Of a stretch of 64,000 nt of DNA, positions 44,115 to 53,491 are shown in pieces. Numbering within the stretch: position 1 is the stretch's first letter; the number at the start of each line of letters is the position of its first letter. The stretch is from assembly GCF_018860805.1 (NCBI RefSeq), contig NZ_JAHKQR010000003.1:372001-436000 (forward strand), read 5' to 3'. A program made the position numbers and the translations under genes. Origin of the DNA: Aestuariibacter sp. A3R04 (lineage in GTDB: Bacteria > Pseudomonadota > Gammaproteobacteria > Enterobacterales > Alteromonadaceae). Below the pieces are notes generated by a model. It ran no database searches, was not told the origin of the DNA, and saw only the letters and a list, made by a program, of their open reading frames with translations.

Positions 44115-47060
44115 ATGAAAAAAGACAGTACAAGAAAAGCTGGGAAACTCTATGGGCTCCCCTTTAAAAGCGGCGTGTCATTGGCTGTGGCTTTTGCATT
44201 GAATCCGGCATTTGCGCAGGACGTCACGCAAGAGAATGAAAGCGATACAATGGAAGTTATTGAAATACGGGGAATTTTGGCTAGTCAGGCTGAAAACCTT
44301 GCCATAAAACGGTTATCAAACAGTATAGTAGATGCCATCACCTCGGAAGATATTGGTAAATTCCCCGATAAAAACGTAGCTGATTCACTGCAGCGTGTGC
44401 CTGGGGTCGTTATTACCCGGGATGGTGGCGAAGGTTCTGCCGTAAGTATTCGCGGATTAGGCGCCGGGCTGACACTTACGCAATTAAACGGAAACTACAT
44501 TGCTTCTACACCAGGAGAACCTACCCGGCAATTTGATTTTAATTTACTGCCATCAACTATGATTCAACGTGTTGAAGTTGTTAAATCACCGGAGGCAAGG
44601 TATGACGAAGGGGGCGTAGGTGGAACCATACGCGCCTTCAGCAGAAAGCCATTCGATCTGGATGCGAATACGACTATGCTTTCTATTGAGGGCACGTACG
44701 CAGATGTCACGAAAGGCACAGATCCTCACTATTCAGCCTTGTATTCCTGGAAAGACGAGGATGAGACTTACGGCTTTTTGGTGGGTTACACCTATCAGAA
44801 AAGACAAAACAGAACCTTGTCTGGCCAAACTGAAACCTGGCGCTGGTGGAGAGATAACGATGAAAACGGAAATGCTCCTTTACCGGTAGATACCAACGGA
44901 AACGTGGTTGCGCAAGTTGCAGATGTGCCACTTTTTGGTGGAACTTCTCTTGCTGACGGTACGCGATACGGACAGGGATTTTGGGGGCCCCAAGTAGTAA
45001 AAGGCGTGGTTTTTGATGAAACGAGGAAGCGGGAAGGTGTGCAGGCCACAGTCCAGTGGCGACCAACCGAGAACCTTACTGTTGGCGCTAATTTTTTCGG
45101 TTTCACACTCGGCTTGGATTCGCTAACCAATTCGTTGGAGGTTCCTGAGTGGTCTCTTGGTTTTAACAATGGCAGGGGCATGGTTGAAGACGTCACTTTC
45201 GCCGGAGATGCCTCACAACCAGGCGCTATTCTTACCGGTGTTAACGTAGTTGAGGACGCTGGTGGGACTATAGGAAATACCATACACCCCTGGCTCCGGG
45301 CGAATTTTAATAAAGAAGAAACTACCTCAGATACCTTCGATATTTTTGCAGATTATGAGGGCGACTTTTATACGCTCAGATTTGTGGGCGGACGTACTAA
45401 AGCGAAAGGCGGCCCTGAAGAAAACTTCAATCTAGCATATTACGGCAGTAACTGGCCAGAGCAGGATCCGGCGCGGGTAGAAAATGCCAGTACGTTTACA
45501 ACGTGGCAGTTCACCGGTGAAAGTCTGGCGTTTAATCTAGACTCCGATTTTCACAATAACCTCGCTAACGGTGTAGGTGGTGGTATCGATCCGGGCTCAA
45601 CAAACTCCAGTTTTGTTCGAAGTGAACAGGAAGAAACCTTTCTTCAGTTAGATGCGGATATCGATGTCGATTGGGGCCCATTTCAAATGCTGCGTGTGGG
45701 TGTTAAACACAGAGATGCAGAAGTTCACAGAGAAACGGGAAATACTTTTTACCTGGTTAAAGGCAGCGACGGTTCCCAGCTTCAGCAACAAAGTTATGTA
45801 AATAATGGTGGGATCCCAGCCCTGGCGGACGTTTTGTTAGATCAGCCTATTGACAACATTACGGGCGGTTTTTCTACCAATATTTTTCCTGCTGTTGATA
45901 TCAATAAATACAGAGATTATCTCAATAGCAATTATGAAAAATACACCCGAATCGAAGATGATTTTGTTTACGATGTGGGCGAAAAGTCACTTGCGTACTA
46001 TGTCCAAGGCGATTTTCAATACAACGACTTCAGAGGTAATGTGGGTGTCAGAGTTGTTGAGACAGAACAATCTGGACAATCGACGGATACCTTCTTAACC
46101 CGGCTTGATCACACCGACGATGAGACCGGTGCTTACATAGAAAACATTGAAGGCGTGGGCTATACCCAAACACTGGAAACGGTACGCCAAACCAAAAAAA
46201 CAACGGATGTGTTGCCGAGCCTGAATATTTCATGGGAGCCGATCCAAGATATCGTGTTCCGCGGTGCGGTAGCGAAAGTGATCTCTAGACCTGGCTATGG
46301 TCAGATTGGCAGCATGGAACGTCTGACGTTGGTTACGCAGGAATACTATGATGACAGAAAGGACTTTGGTGCAGAACTGGGTTGGTCTGGCTCTGGGGGT
46401 AACAAAAACCTAAAACCTTTTGAAGCCTGGCAGTATGATGCAGGTGTCGAGTGGTATTACGACGAGGCATCTGTTCTGGGGATATTCTATTTCGTCAAAG
46501 AAGTCGATAATTTCATCGTCAATGCCGTTATCCCCACTACCCGGAACATCGATGGGGAAATCGTTGATGTAGACCCTTATTCCACTGTTGCCAATGGGTC
46601 GGAAGCCTCCGTTAACGGGTTTGAAATTTTTGGTAATTACAATACGGATCTGGGTTTAGGTGTGGTGGCTAACCTTACCCTACTTGACTCCGAACAAACT
46701 GACGTTTCGCTGGATGGCCAGACGCTCGGAAAGTCAACGCTGCCTGGTACTGCTGATCAATCTTTCAATTTCTCTGTGTTTTACGAGCAGGACAACTACA
46801 GTGTAAGAGCGTCGTACAACTACACATCTGAGCAGGTGCAAGGTCTGAATTCAGGGTTGACGCTTTACACCGATGCTTACGATCAGGTTGATATTAACGC
46901 GTCTTACTCTATTACGGAGAACTTATCCGTGAACGCGTCTGTGGTAAATCTAACCAAGTCAGAACAATACGCCTATCTTGGTGAGGATACCAAAGACAGA
47001 TTTGTAAGCAGTGTTTACTCAGGCCGCCGTTTTTACATGGGTATGAACTTAAGGTTCTAA
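44115..47060 (+). CDS. TonB-dependent receptor, sugar-uptake type
   Basis: A 981-residue outer-membrane receptor. A signal peptide ends near NPAFAQD (residue 35). Then come TonB-box-like MEVIEIRGI and a plug domain with VDAITSEDIGKFPDKNVAD and VSIRGLGAGLTLTQLNG, typical of the large Caulobacter/Alteromonas receptors for oligosaccharides. The barrel closes with FYMGMNLRF. LacI-type control, a neighbouring GH47 enzyme and a sugar transporter downstream point to a glycan fragment, plausibly alpha-mannoside. It is the first gene of a likely seven-gene operon. Confidence 0.92.
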   Translation: MKKDSTRKAGKLYGLPFKSGVSLAVAFALNPAFAQDVTQENESDTMEVIEIRGILASQAENLAIKRLSNSIVDAITSEDIGKFPDKNVADSLQRVPGVVITRDGGEGSAVSIRGLGAGLTLTQLNGNYIASTPGEPTRQFDFNLLPSTMIQRVEVVKSPEARYDEGGVGGTIRAFSRKPFDLDANTTMLSIEGTYADVTKGTDPHYSALYSWKDEDETYGFLVGYTYQKRQNRTLSGQTETWRWWRDNDENGNAPLPVDTNGNVVAQVADVPLFGGTSLADGTRYGQGFWGPQVVKGVVFDETRKREGVQATVQWRPTENLTVGANFFGFTLGLDSLTNSLEVPEWSLGFNNGRGMVEDVTFAGDASQPGAILTGVNVVEDAGGTIGNTIHPWLRANFNKEETTSDTFDIFADYEGDFYTLRFVGGRTKAKGGPEENFNLAYYGSNWPEQDPARVENASTFTTWQFTGESLAFNLDSDFHNNLANGVGGGIDPGSTNSSFVRSEQEETFLQLDADIDVDWGPFQMLRVGVKHRDAEVHRETGNTFYLVKGSDGSQLQQQSYVNNGGIPALADVLLDQPIDNITGGFSTNIFPAVDINKYRDYLNSNYEKYTRIEDDFVYDVGEKSLAYYVQGDFQYNDFRGNVGVRVVETEQSGQSTDTFLTRLDHTDDETGAYIENIEGVGYTQTLETVRQTKKTTDVLPSLNISWEPIQDIVFRGAVAKVISRPGYGQIGSMERLTLVTQEYYDDRKDFGAELGWSGSGGNKNLKPFEAWQYDAGVEWYYDEASVLGIFYFVKEVDNFIVNAVIPTTRNIDGEIVDVDPYSTVANGSEASVNGFEIFGNYNTDLGLGVVANLTLLDSEQTDVSLDGQTLGKSTLPGTADQSFNFSVFYEQDNYSVRASYNYTSEQVQGLNSGLTLYTDAYDQVDINASYSITENLSVNASVVNLTKSEQYAYLGEDTKDRFVSSVYSGRRFYMGMNLRF

Positions 47061-47086
47061 CAGAAGCTTCGGTTTTAGGCACCCTT

Positions 47087-47110
47087 ACCGCCCCCGTTCT
47101 GGGGGCCGGT
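47087..47110 (+). other. GC-rich hairpin between receptor and transporter genes
   Basis: ACCGCCCCC and GGGGGCCGGT pair around a 5-base loop with one bulge. No T-run follows, so it is unlikely to be a full terminator. It may stabilise the receptor mRNA or reduce read-through into the downstream genes. Confidence 0.5.
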
Positions 47111-47145
47111 GATGAGGTGATACCCTTAATCCTTAAGGCAATTTC

Positions 47146-48492
47146 ATGCAAAACAAAATTTTAAAGCTCGCACTGATCGCTTCTTTAGGCGGGTTTCTGT
47201 TTGGGTTCGATACGGCAGTGATTTCCGGCACAACTGATATGGTGAAACAACAATATCAGCTGGACGATTTTCAGGAAGGGTGGTTCGTTAGTTCTGGCTT
47301 AGTTGGGTGCGTGCTGGGCGTACTTATGGCGGGGATTGTTGGTGATTTATACGGACGGAAGCCCTCTTTGCTATTTAGCGCCGTGCTGTTCACTGTTTCC
47401 GCGTTGGGATGTGCCATGGCAGCTACTTTTTCCTGGCTGGTGATATTCCGAATTGTAGGTGGTGTAGGTGTCGGTGTAGCCTCTATGCTTTCCCCCATCT
47501 ATATCTCTGAGATAGCGCCGCAAAAGATACGCGGCCGGTTGACGTCGCTTTATCAATTGGCCATCACTGTGGGAATTTTAAGTGCCTTTTTATCCAATGC
47601 CTTTGTCGGCGCCGAGTTGCAGGCATTTTCCGAGTCTGCGTTAACCCCCTTTGTCGATGATAAAGCGGATGAAGCATGGCGACTTATGTTTGCCGTAGAG
47701 GTCATTCCGGCGTTGGCTTTCATCGTTTTGTTGTTATTCATTCCCAGAAGTCCTCGTTGGTTATGGACGAAAGGAAGGACAAAACAGGCGGCTGAAATTG
47801 TCGAGCGGTTTGGGATTTCCGATTTCGACGCCGTTGTTAACGGCCCTGAACACACAAAAACGTCCCGCCCCGTTAGTGGCAAGATAAAGCTAGCGATCCT
47901 CGCAGGTGCTTTGCTGGCAATTTCCACGCAAACAAGTGGTATAAACGCCATCATGTACTACGGGAACAGTATTTTATCCAAGGGCGGGATGGATACCCAA
48001 AGCGCTTTTATTGGCCAGGTATTCGTTGGCTCTATCAATGTGCTTTTTACATTTATTGCCATTTTTACCATTGATATTATTGGTCGAAAAAGGCTCTTGT
48101 ACATTGGCGTCACGGGAATAATTCTCTCTCTTACCCTTACCGGTATTATGTTTTACACCAATGCACATTCGTCACTTAAATTGACCTTTATTCTGACTTT
48201 TGTCGCTTGCTATGCGTTTTCTTATGGACCTGTTATCTGGGTTCTTCTTTCCGAATTATTTCCCACCAATATCAGAAGCAGGGCCATGTCAGTTGCTGTG
48301 TTGGCACTCTGGATTGCAAATACCCTGGTAGGGCAATTAATTCCATTTATGAGAAGTCATTTAGGCGAAGCCGGTATCTTTTGGATTTTTGCGCTTTGTT
48401 GTGTGCCGACTTACTTCATTGCAAATCGTTTTCTCCCGGAAACCAAAGGCATGTCGCTGGAAGAAATCGAAGAATACTGGTTACGAAAATAG
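47146..48492 (+). CDS. Sugar-porter family MFS transporter
   Basis: Inner-membrane sugar:H+ symporter-type protein of 448 residues with 12 predicted helices. Helix 1 has GGFLFGFDTAVISGT. Loop motifs are GDLYGRKPSL, the helix 6 exit IPRSPRWLWTKGR, DIIGRKRLL, and the C-terminal PETKGMSLEEIEEYW. QTSGINAIMYYGNSI matches the sugar-binding helix 7 of XylE-type porters. It lies 85 bases after the receptor gene and seven before the dehydrogenase, so it likely brings the imported sugar into the cytoplasm. Confidence 0.93.
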   Translation: MQNKILKLALIASLGGFLFGFDTAVISGTTDMVKQQYQLDDFQEGWFVSSGLVGCVLGVLMAGIVGDLYGRKPSLLFSAVLFTVSALGCAMAATFSWLVIFRIVGGVGVGVASMLSPIYISEIAPQKIRGRLTSLYQLAITVGILSAFLSNAFVGAELQAFSESALTPFVDDKADEAWRLMFAVEVIPALAFIVLLLFIPRSPRWLWTKGRTKQAAEIVERFGISDFDAVVNGPEHTKTSRPVSGKIKLAILAGALLAISTQTSGINAIMYYGNSILSKGGMDTQSAFIGQVFVGSINVLFTFIAIFTIDIIGRKRLLYIGVTGIILSLTLTGIMFYTNAHSSLKLTFILTFVACYAFSYGPVIWVLLSELFPTNIRSRAMSVAVLALWIANTLVGQLIPFMRSHLGEAGIFWIFALCCVPTYFIANRFLPETKGMSLEEIEEYWLRK

Positions 48493-48499
48493 GGTCACA

Positions 48500-49282
48500 A
48501 TGTTGAATACACTCGTAGGAAAAGTGGCGGTTGTCACGGGCGCGGCAAACGGTATCGGTTTAGCTATAAGCCAAGGGTTTGCGGAGTGCGGCGCCACTGT
48601 TGTCATGACAGATATCGACAATGATAAATTACACCTGGAAAAGGACTTACTTCTTAGAGATTACGATTCTGTTGACGCGGTAACCTGTGACGTTGGTTGC
48701 AGCGATAGTGTCAAGCAAATGGCAAAACAGGTGCTAAGAGACCACTCACAAATAGATGTTTTAGTTAATAACGCTGCGGTGGCTATTCCAGGGAATATCG
48801 TCTCCATGAGCGAAGCCGATTGGTCATCGGTGATTAATACTAATCTGAGCAGCGTTTATCGCACCATTCAGGCTTTTCTCCCCTCCATGCTAACGCGCAA
48901 AAGTGGCAGCGTTATCAACATCTCATCAGTACAGGCCAGTCGATCATGGCGCAACTGGACAGCCTATGCGACAGCAAAGGGCGGCATTCGCTCAATGACT
49001 ATTCAATTAGCCGGACAGTTTGGCGACATGAATGTGCGATTCAACACGATTACGCCCGGTGCCATTCTGACACCAATGAATGAAAACAGGGCAAAAGAGG
49101 AGGGGGAAGCATTTTTGGCGCAGAGTAAAAAAATGAGTCCGGCAAGCCGCTTGGGAAGAACGTCTGAAGTAGCATCTGCCGCTGTTTTTCTCGCTTCAGA
49201 TGATGCTGCATTCGTCAATGGCGCAGACATAAAAGTTGATGGTGGACTGTCAACCGTCCCCAGATATGAGGAACACACGTGA
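48500..49282 (+). CDS. Short-chain dehydrogenase/reductase
   Basis: NAD(P)-dependent oxidoreductase of 260 residues. Cofactor motif VVTGAANGIGLA is at residues 9-20 and LVNNAAVA near 85. The catalytic Ser is in VINISSVQA, the Tyr-Lys pair is YATAK, and the closing block is VNGADIKVDGG. MTDIDND at the end of strand 2 suggests NAD. In this operon it probably oxidises the sugar or a sugar alcohol; the lactonase at the operon end fits oxidation at C1. Its stop overlaps the next start (GTGATGA). Confidence 0.9.
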   Translation: MLNTLVGKVAVVTGAANGIGLAISQGFAECGATVVMTDIDNDKLHLEKDLLLRDYDSVDAVTCDVGCSDSVKQMAKQVLRDHSQIDVLVNNAAVAIPGNIVSMSEADWSSVINTNLSSVYRTIQAFLPSMLTRKSGSVINISSVQASRSWRNWTAYATAKGGIRSMTIQLAGQFGDMNVRFNTITPGAILTPMNENRAKEEGEAFLAQSKKMSPASRLGRTSEVASAAVFLASDDAAFVNGADIKVDGGLSTVPRYEEHT

Positions 49283-50517
49283 TGAGTAATAACAAACACA
49301 CTCCGACTGCCGCACTGGACGGAATTCGGATTATCGATTTAACACAGTTGCTGCAGGGGCCGTATGCTACGCAGATGCTTGGTGATTTAGGGGCAGATGT
49401 GATCAAAGTTGAACGCTTTCGCAGCGGCGACCTTTATCGCAGTATGACCTTCTTTGACGAGTGGATTGAAGGTACTGAATCGCCTTGCTTTATGCCGTGG
49501 AATCGGAACAAGCGGTCTATTTCATTGAACTTAAAGTGCGATGATGGAAAGGCGGTGCTTCGCAAGCTCATTCAATCAGCTGATGTGATTGTTGAAAATT
49601 TTCGCCCAGGCGTAATGGCGCGCTTAGGGTTCAGCTATGAAGATGTACAAACTATCAAGCCGGATATAATTTACTGTTCGGCGTCAGGCTGGGGAACCAG
49701 CGGTCCTTACGTCTCCAGGCCGGGTCAGGACCTGTTGGTACAAGGGGTCAGCGGGGCGATGACGACATCTGGCAGAGCAAGTGACGGGCCTGTTGCTATT
49801 GGTACTGCACTTTGCGATCAGGTAAGTGCGCTCAATGCTGTATATGGGATCCTGGCTGCGTTGTTTCATCGCCAAAGAACCGGGCAAGGGCAGCTTGTGG
49901 AAGTCAACCTTCTCTCGTCTGCCATCGCCTTTCAAATGCAGGATTTTTTCACTATCCAAAATATGGGGCGACAGTTTGAACGCCCACAATCAGGTATTGC
50001 TCACCCGGGGAATGGTGCACCGTTTGGCACTTATAAAACCCTTGATGGGTATATTGTGATTGCGATGGGTGACTGGCATACACTGGTTGAAGCCTTAGAA
50101 GCGCCACATCTGGAAAAATATGCTGATTCGAAGATTTTATTTGAAAAAAGAGATGAAATTTTCTTTGAAATTGAGGAAATAACCAAAACCAAGGGCACCG
50201 AAGCGTGGATCGAACGCCTGCTTAGCTTTGATTTGTGGGTATCACGTGTGAATCAGCAGTGCGCTGTAGAGCATGACCCTCAGGTGATACACAATGAGAC
50301 CTTTGTCGATGTTGAGCATCCCAAAGCCGGGCGCGTAAAAGTGACGAATGTACCGGTAAAACTGAGTAAAACACCAGGGAAAATCGATAAGCCAGCGCCT
50401 CTGTTGGGGCAACACGGGAAGGAAATTCTGTCTGAAGTCGGTTATCGGGAGGAGGAAATCGCTGCTCTGTTCAAAGGCGGTGTTGTCTATAGCCAGAACG
50501 AGGAAAACGCATTGTGA
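49282..50517 (+). CDS. Class III CoA-transferase (CaiB/BaiF family)
   Basis: Family III CoA-transferase of 411 residues. N-terminal IIDLTQLLQGPYATQMLGDLGADV and VIVENFRPGVMARLG are signatures. An Asp near residue 179 (GTALCDQVSAL) aligns with the CoA-accepting Asp of formyl-CoA transferase; GQLVEVNLLSS follows. These enzymes move CoA between carboxylic acids. Substrates cannot be told from sequence. The presence in a LacI-controlled sugar operon is unusual. ATG at 49282 overlaps the dehydrogenase stop; the gene ends four bases into the hydratase gene. Confidence 0.9.
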   Translation: MSNNKHTPTAALDGIRIIDLTQLLQGPYATQMLGDLGADVIKVERFRSGDLYRSMTFFDEWIEGTESPCFMPWNRNKRSISLNLKCDDGKAVLRKLIQSADVIVENFRPGVMARLGFSYEDVQTIKPDIIYCSASGWGTSGPYVSRPGQDLLVQGVSGAMTTSGRASDGPVAIGTALCDQVSALNAVYGILAALFHRQRTGQGQLVEVNLLSSAIAFQMQDFFTIQNMGRQFERPQSGIAHPGNGAPFGTYKTLDGYIVIAMGDWHTLVEALEAPHLEKYADSKILFEKRDEIFFEIEEITKTKGTEAWIERLLSFDLWVSRVNQQCAVEHDPQVIHNETFVDVEHPKAGRVKVTNVPVKLSKTPGKIDKPAPLLGQHGKEILSEVGYREEEIAALFKGGVVYSQNEENAL

Positions 50518-51287
50518 AATACCGTCATATTCAGTTGGAAACGGAAAATACCGTAGCATTCATCTCGTTTTCCCGTAGCGAACAGTTGAATGCGATGAAT
50601 AGTGCCATGATGGACGAAATTATCCATGCGCTGAATGTTGTTAACGGGGCCCAGCACAGCGAAATCAAGGTGTGTGTAGTCACGGGGATTGGAAGAGCTT
50701 TTATGGCCGGGGCAGACATCAAGGAATATGCCGCTCAAACAGAACAGGAATTCAGTGCTTTTCAGGCGCAAGGTAAAGCACTCTACAGTGCAATTGAGAA
50801 CAATACTAAGCCGGTCGTCGCGGCAGTGAATGGTTATGCGTTTGGTGGTGGGTTTGAAATAGCCTTGGCGTGCGACATGATAGTGGCATCTGAGTGGGCC
50901 AAGTTTGCTTTGCCTGAAATCAAACTTGCTTTAATTCCAGGCGGGGGCGGTACTCAGCGATTAGCAATGAAGCTGGGTCGCAATCTCGCAAACGAACTAC
51001 TAATGACGGGAAAGGCGGTAGACGCAAATTGGTTGTGCGAACGGGGGCTGGTCAATACCGTTGTGCCTAAATCCGAAGATTTTATGGATCAAGTGAAAAG
51101 ATTTGTCGCTCCGTTGCAAGAAGCAAATCCGGACTGCCTGACGGCAATCAAACAACTAACGCTGGCCGCTTCTGGCGACGTCAAGGGTTCTCAGTTAATG
51201 GCCGAACAGCGCTTGTTAGCACAATTTTACAATGGGCAGGAAAGCAAAAAACGCATCGCCGAGTTTGTCAACAAGGGGGCTAAGTAG
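50514..51287 (+). CDS. Enoyl-CoA hydratase/isomerase (crotonase) family enzyme
   Basis: Crotonase-fold enzyme of 257 residues starting with GTG. The oxyanion hole blocks are GRAFMAGADIKEY and NGYAFGGGFEIALACD. Both glutamates used by true hydratases are in place (E115 in GGGFE and E135 in LPE). So it is likely an active hydratase or dehydratase on a CoA thioester made by the adjacent transferase. It overlaps that gene by four bases, indicating coupled translation. Confidence 0.9.
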   Translation: MKYRHIQLETENTVAFISFSRSEQLNAMNSAMMDEIIHALNVVNGAQHSEIKVCVVTGIGRAFMAGADIKEYAAQTEQEFSAFQAQGKALYSAIENNTKPVVAAVNGYAFGGGFEIALACDMIVASEWAKFALPEIKLALIPGGGGTQRLAMKLGRNLANELLMTGKAVDANWLCERGLVNTVVPKSEDFMDQVKRFVAPLQEANPDCLTAIKQLTLAASGDVKGSQLMAEQRLLAQFYNGQESKKRIAEFVNKGAK

Positions 51288-51289
51288 TC

Positions 51290-52423
51290 ATGACCGACAT
51301 TCAGTTCGCAGGCAGTACCTGGGATCACAGTCGCGGTTACGACCCCCTCGTAGCCTGCTCACGTGAGTATGCTCAGAACGAAGGCGTAAAGATCAACTGG
51401 AGTAAGCGCTCACTTAAAGATTTTGGTGACGCATCGCTTACTTCATTGTCACGCAATTATGATTTGCTGGTTATCGATCATCCGCACATACCCCTGGCGG
51501 TATCAGAGAATTGTCTGTTGGCGTTAGATGAGCTGGTGCCTGCGTCAGAATTGGCGTCTATAGGGAAAACTATTGGTGAGCCAAGCTATTCCAGTTATCA
51601 CTATCAGGGCAAACAGTGGGCTATGCCTGTAGACGCAGCTACGCAAATCGCCGTCTTACGGCCTGACTTGCACAAAAGGACTGCACCACAAACATGGCAA
51701 GAAGTTTTCGACATGAAGGGCGTTGGTATGGCACTGTGCCCCACAGATGCGATGTGTTCTTTCTTGTCGCTCGCTGCGCAAAGAGCTCAGGTAAAGCAAA
51801 TGCATGATGGTTTGACATTTATTGATGAATCCGTGGGCGTGGATATTCTCGCTTTCTTGTTACGGTTAAAAAAAGTTTGCCATCCGGACGGGATTAACTG
51901 GAACCCCATAGACCTTCTCGATTATATGTCTGAAGAAAGTGACGTAGTGTATGCTCCGTTAATCTTTGGCTATAACAACTATTCACGGTCTGGTTTTAGT
52001 CGCCACGCACTGTCATTTCACGATGTCCCTATGCCAATAAATAAGCACCAGCACAGTTATTCAGCCATTTTAGGCGGCGCTGGCTTCGCTATTTCAGCTT
52101 ATTGCAAGCACCCGGAGGCTGCTGCAAAATTTGCGTTATGGTTGTGCTCTGAACAACAGCAAAAAGGGCTGTATTTCGCCGAGAATGGGCAGCCTGCTCA
52201 CATTCGGGCTTGGTCTGACGAAAATGTAAACACGGTGGCTGGCCATTTTTTCTCGAATACCGGGAAAACACTTGCCAACGCATGGGTTCGTCCAAAGTAT
52301 CCTTGGTGGCCGTCATTTCAGCGCCATGTAGGCGATGTTGTCAACGAATTTTTAAGAAAACCGGGAGACGAACTCACCGTCATCCGGCACCTGAATCACG
52401 AATATGCGATGATGATAAAATGA
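51290..52423 (+). CDS. Solute-binding-protein-like protein without signal peptide
   Basis: A 377-residue protein resembling family 1 (MalE-like) extracellular solute-binding proteins: YDLLVIDHPHIPLAVSENC, WAMPVDAATQIAVLRPDL, TWQEVFDMKGVG, ILGGAGFAISAYCKHPEAAAKFALWL. It begins MTDIQFAGSTWDHSRG, so the fold starts at once with no Sec or lipoprotein signal. The hydratase stop lies only two bases upstream, leaving no room for a missed one. No ABC permease or ATPase genes are nearby. It may be a cytoplasmic sugar sensor, chaperone or carrier; the function is unknown. Confidence 0.75.
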   Translation: MTDIQFAGSTWDHSRGYDPLVACSREYAQNEGVKINWSKRSLKDFGDASLTSLSRNYDLLVIDHPHIPLAVSENCLLALDELVPASELASIGKTIGEPSYSSYHYQGKQWAMPVDAATQIAVLRPDLHKRTAPQTWQEVFDMKGVGMALCPTDAMCSFLSLAAQRAQVKQMHDGLTFIDESVGVDILAFLLRLKKVCHPDGINWNPIDLLDYMSEESDVVYAPLIFGYNNYSRSGFSRHALSFHDVPMPINKHQHSYSAILGGAGFAISAYCKHPEAAAKFALWLCSEQQQKGLYFAENGQPAHIRAWSDENVNTVAGHFFSNTGKTLANAWVRPKYPWWPSFQRHVGDVVNEFLRKPGDELTVIRHLNHEYAMMIK

Positions 52424-53469
52424 AACACTGTGTACACGTCTTTTTGGGAAGTTACACATCGTATATCGATGACAACCTGATTGGTGAAGGGCACGGAGTA
52501 TATTGTGCGAAGCTGAATTTAATTACCGGGCAACTGATACAGCACGACGATGTCATTATTCCCAATCCGAGCTTTCTTGCAAGGGGACAGAATCATCCAG
52601 TGATATACGCAATCAGCGAAGACAAGGAAAGTGCAGGGCCCCGGGTGAGCGCACTTACAAGGGGAAAGGGCGATGGCTATTCGGTGCTGTCGAGTCAGCG
52701 CATTCCTGGAGATTACGCCTGCCATCTGGCAGAGTTTGAAGGCGTATTGATTGTGGCATTGTACGGCACAGGTGCTTTGCTGGCTTATGAAATACTGGCT
52801 GGTGGCGCCATTGGCCCGTTGCGATGTGTCATCAGACACAGCGGGCACAGTGTTAACCCGCAGCGCCAGGGAAGCCCTCATCCACACCAAATTTATCCGT
52901 TGCAGACAAAGGGGATTTTCCTGGTGCCAGATCTGGGGCTCGACAAAGTCTGTGCATATTCGATTTCACAATGTCGGCTGATCCCACAACCTGGTTTGGA
53001 TTTGAATTTGCCTGCAGGCAGTGGGCCAAGACACCTTGTGGATTTTGACGAGGGTAATCGGCTGCTGGTCTTAGGTGAATTGTCTGCTTGCGTCTATCAA
53101 TATACTTGGAATGGCAGTCGTTATATTCTCTCGGGGCAATTGGAGCTGGAGCCTGATGTGACTTTACCTGACCACGGCGCATCCACAATAAAAAGGCACC
53201 CCTACAAACGGCTTTGCTACGCAGGAAGCCGAAGTGAAAATGCTATATATACGATGGCGCTAAACCAGGACGATCTAGTCTTAACGGATGTGCTCTACTG
53301 CGATGGCTGTAATCCCCGGGATTTTTCAATTTCACCAGACGGGCAGTGGTTGGTCGTTGGGCTCTTAGATTCTAACGAGGTGCATGCATACAAGCTGGCC
53401 GAAGACGGCAGTTTGGCGATGAAGCCCGTTGTGACCTCGTTTATCTCGCCGGCATGTGTCGTATTTTAG
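52420..53469 (+). CDS. Beta-propeller lactonase (6-phosphogluconolactonase-like, COG2706)
   Basis: Cytoplasmic seven-bladed propeller of 349 residues related to YbhE/Pgl and muconate-cyclising enzymes. Blocks are VFLGSYTSYIDD at the start, GSPHPHQIYP, LVPDLGLDKVCAY, SGPRHLVDFDEGNRLLVLGELSA and NPRDFSISPDGQWLVVG. It probably opens the sugar lactone made by the dehydrogenase. A longer frame from 52282 exists, but ATG at 52420 overlaps the previous stop and matches the family start. It is the last gene of the operon. Confidence 0.85.
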   Translation: MKHCVHVFLGSYTSYIDDNLIGEGHGVYCAKLNLITGQLIQHDDVIIPNPSFLARGQNHPVIYAISEDKESAGPRVSALTRGKGDGYSVLSSQRIPGDYACHLAEFEGVLIVALYGTGALLAYEILAGGAIGPLRCVIRHSGHSVNPQRQGSPHPHQIYPLQTKGIFLVPDLGLDKVCAYSISQCRLIPQPGLDLNLPAGSGPRHLVDFDEGNRLLVLGELSACVYQYTWNGSRYILSGQLELEPDVTLPDHGASTIKRHPYKRLCYAGSRSENAIYTMALNQDDLVLTDVLYCDGCNPRDFSISPDGQWLVVGLLDSNEVHAYKLAEDGSLAMKPVVTSFISPACVVF

Positions 53470-53491
53470 CGAGTCAATGGCATTTACTGAG

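Noticed and set aside
51290-52423. Possible misassigned start hiding a signal peptide in the solute-binding-like gene
   Set aside because: The preceding gene's stop is two bases upstream, so an N-terminal extension in this frame would have to lie inside the conserved crotonase gene.
41158-53469. Considered as a classical Bacteroidetes-type polysaccharide utilisation locus
   Set aside because: No SusD homologue or hybrid sensor is present; the receptor is the proteobacterial single-protein type and only one glycosidase is linked.
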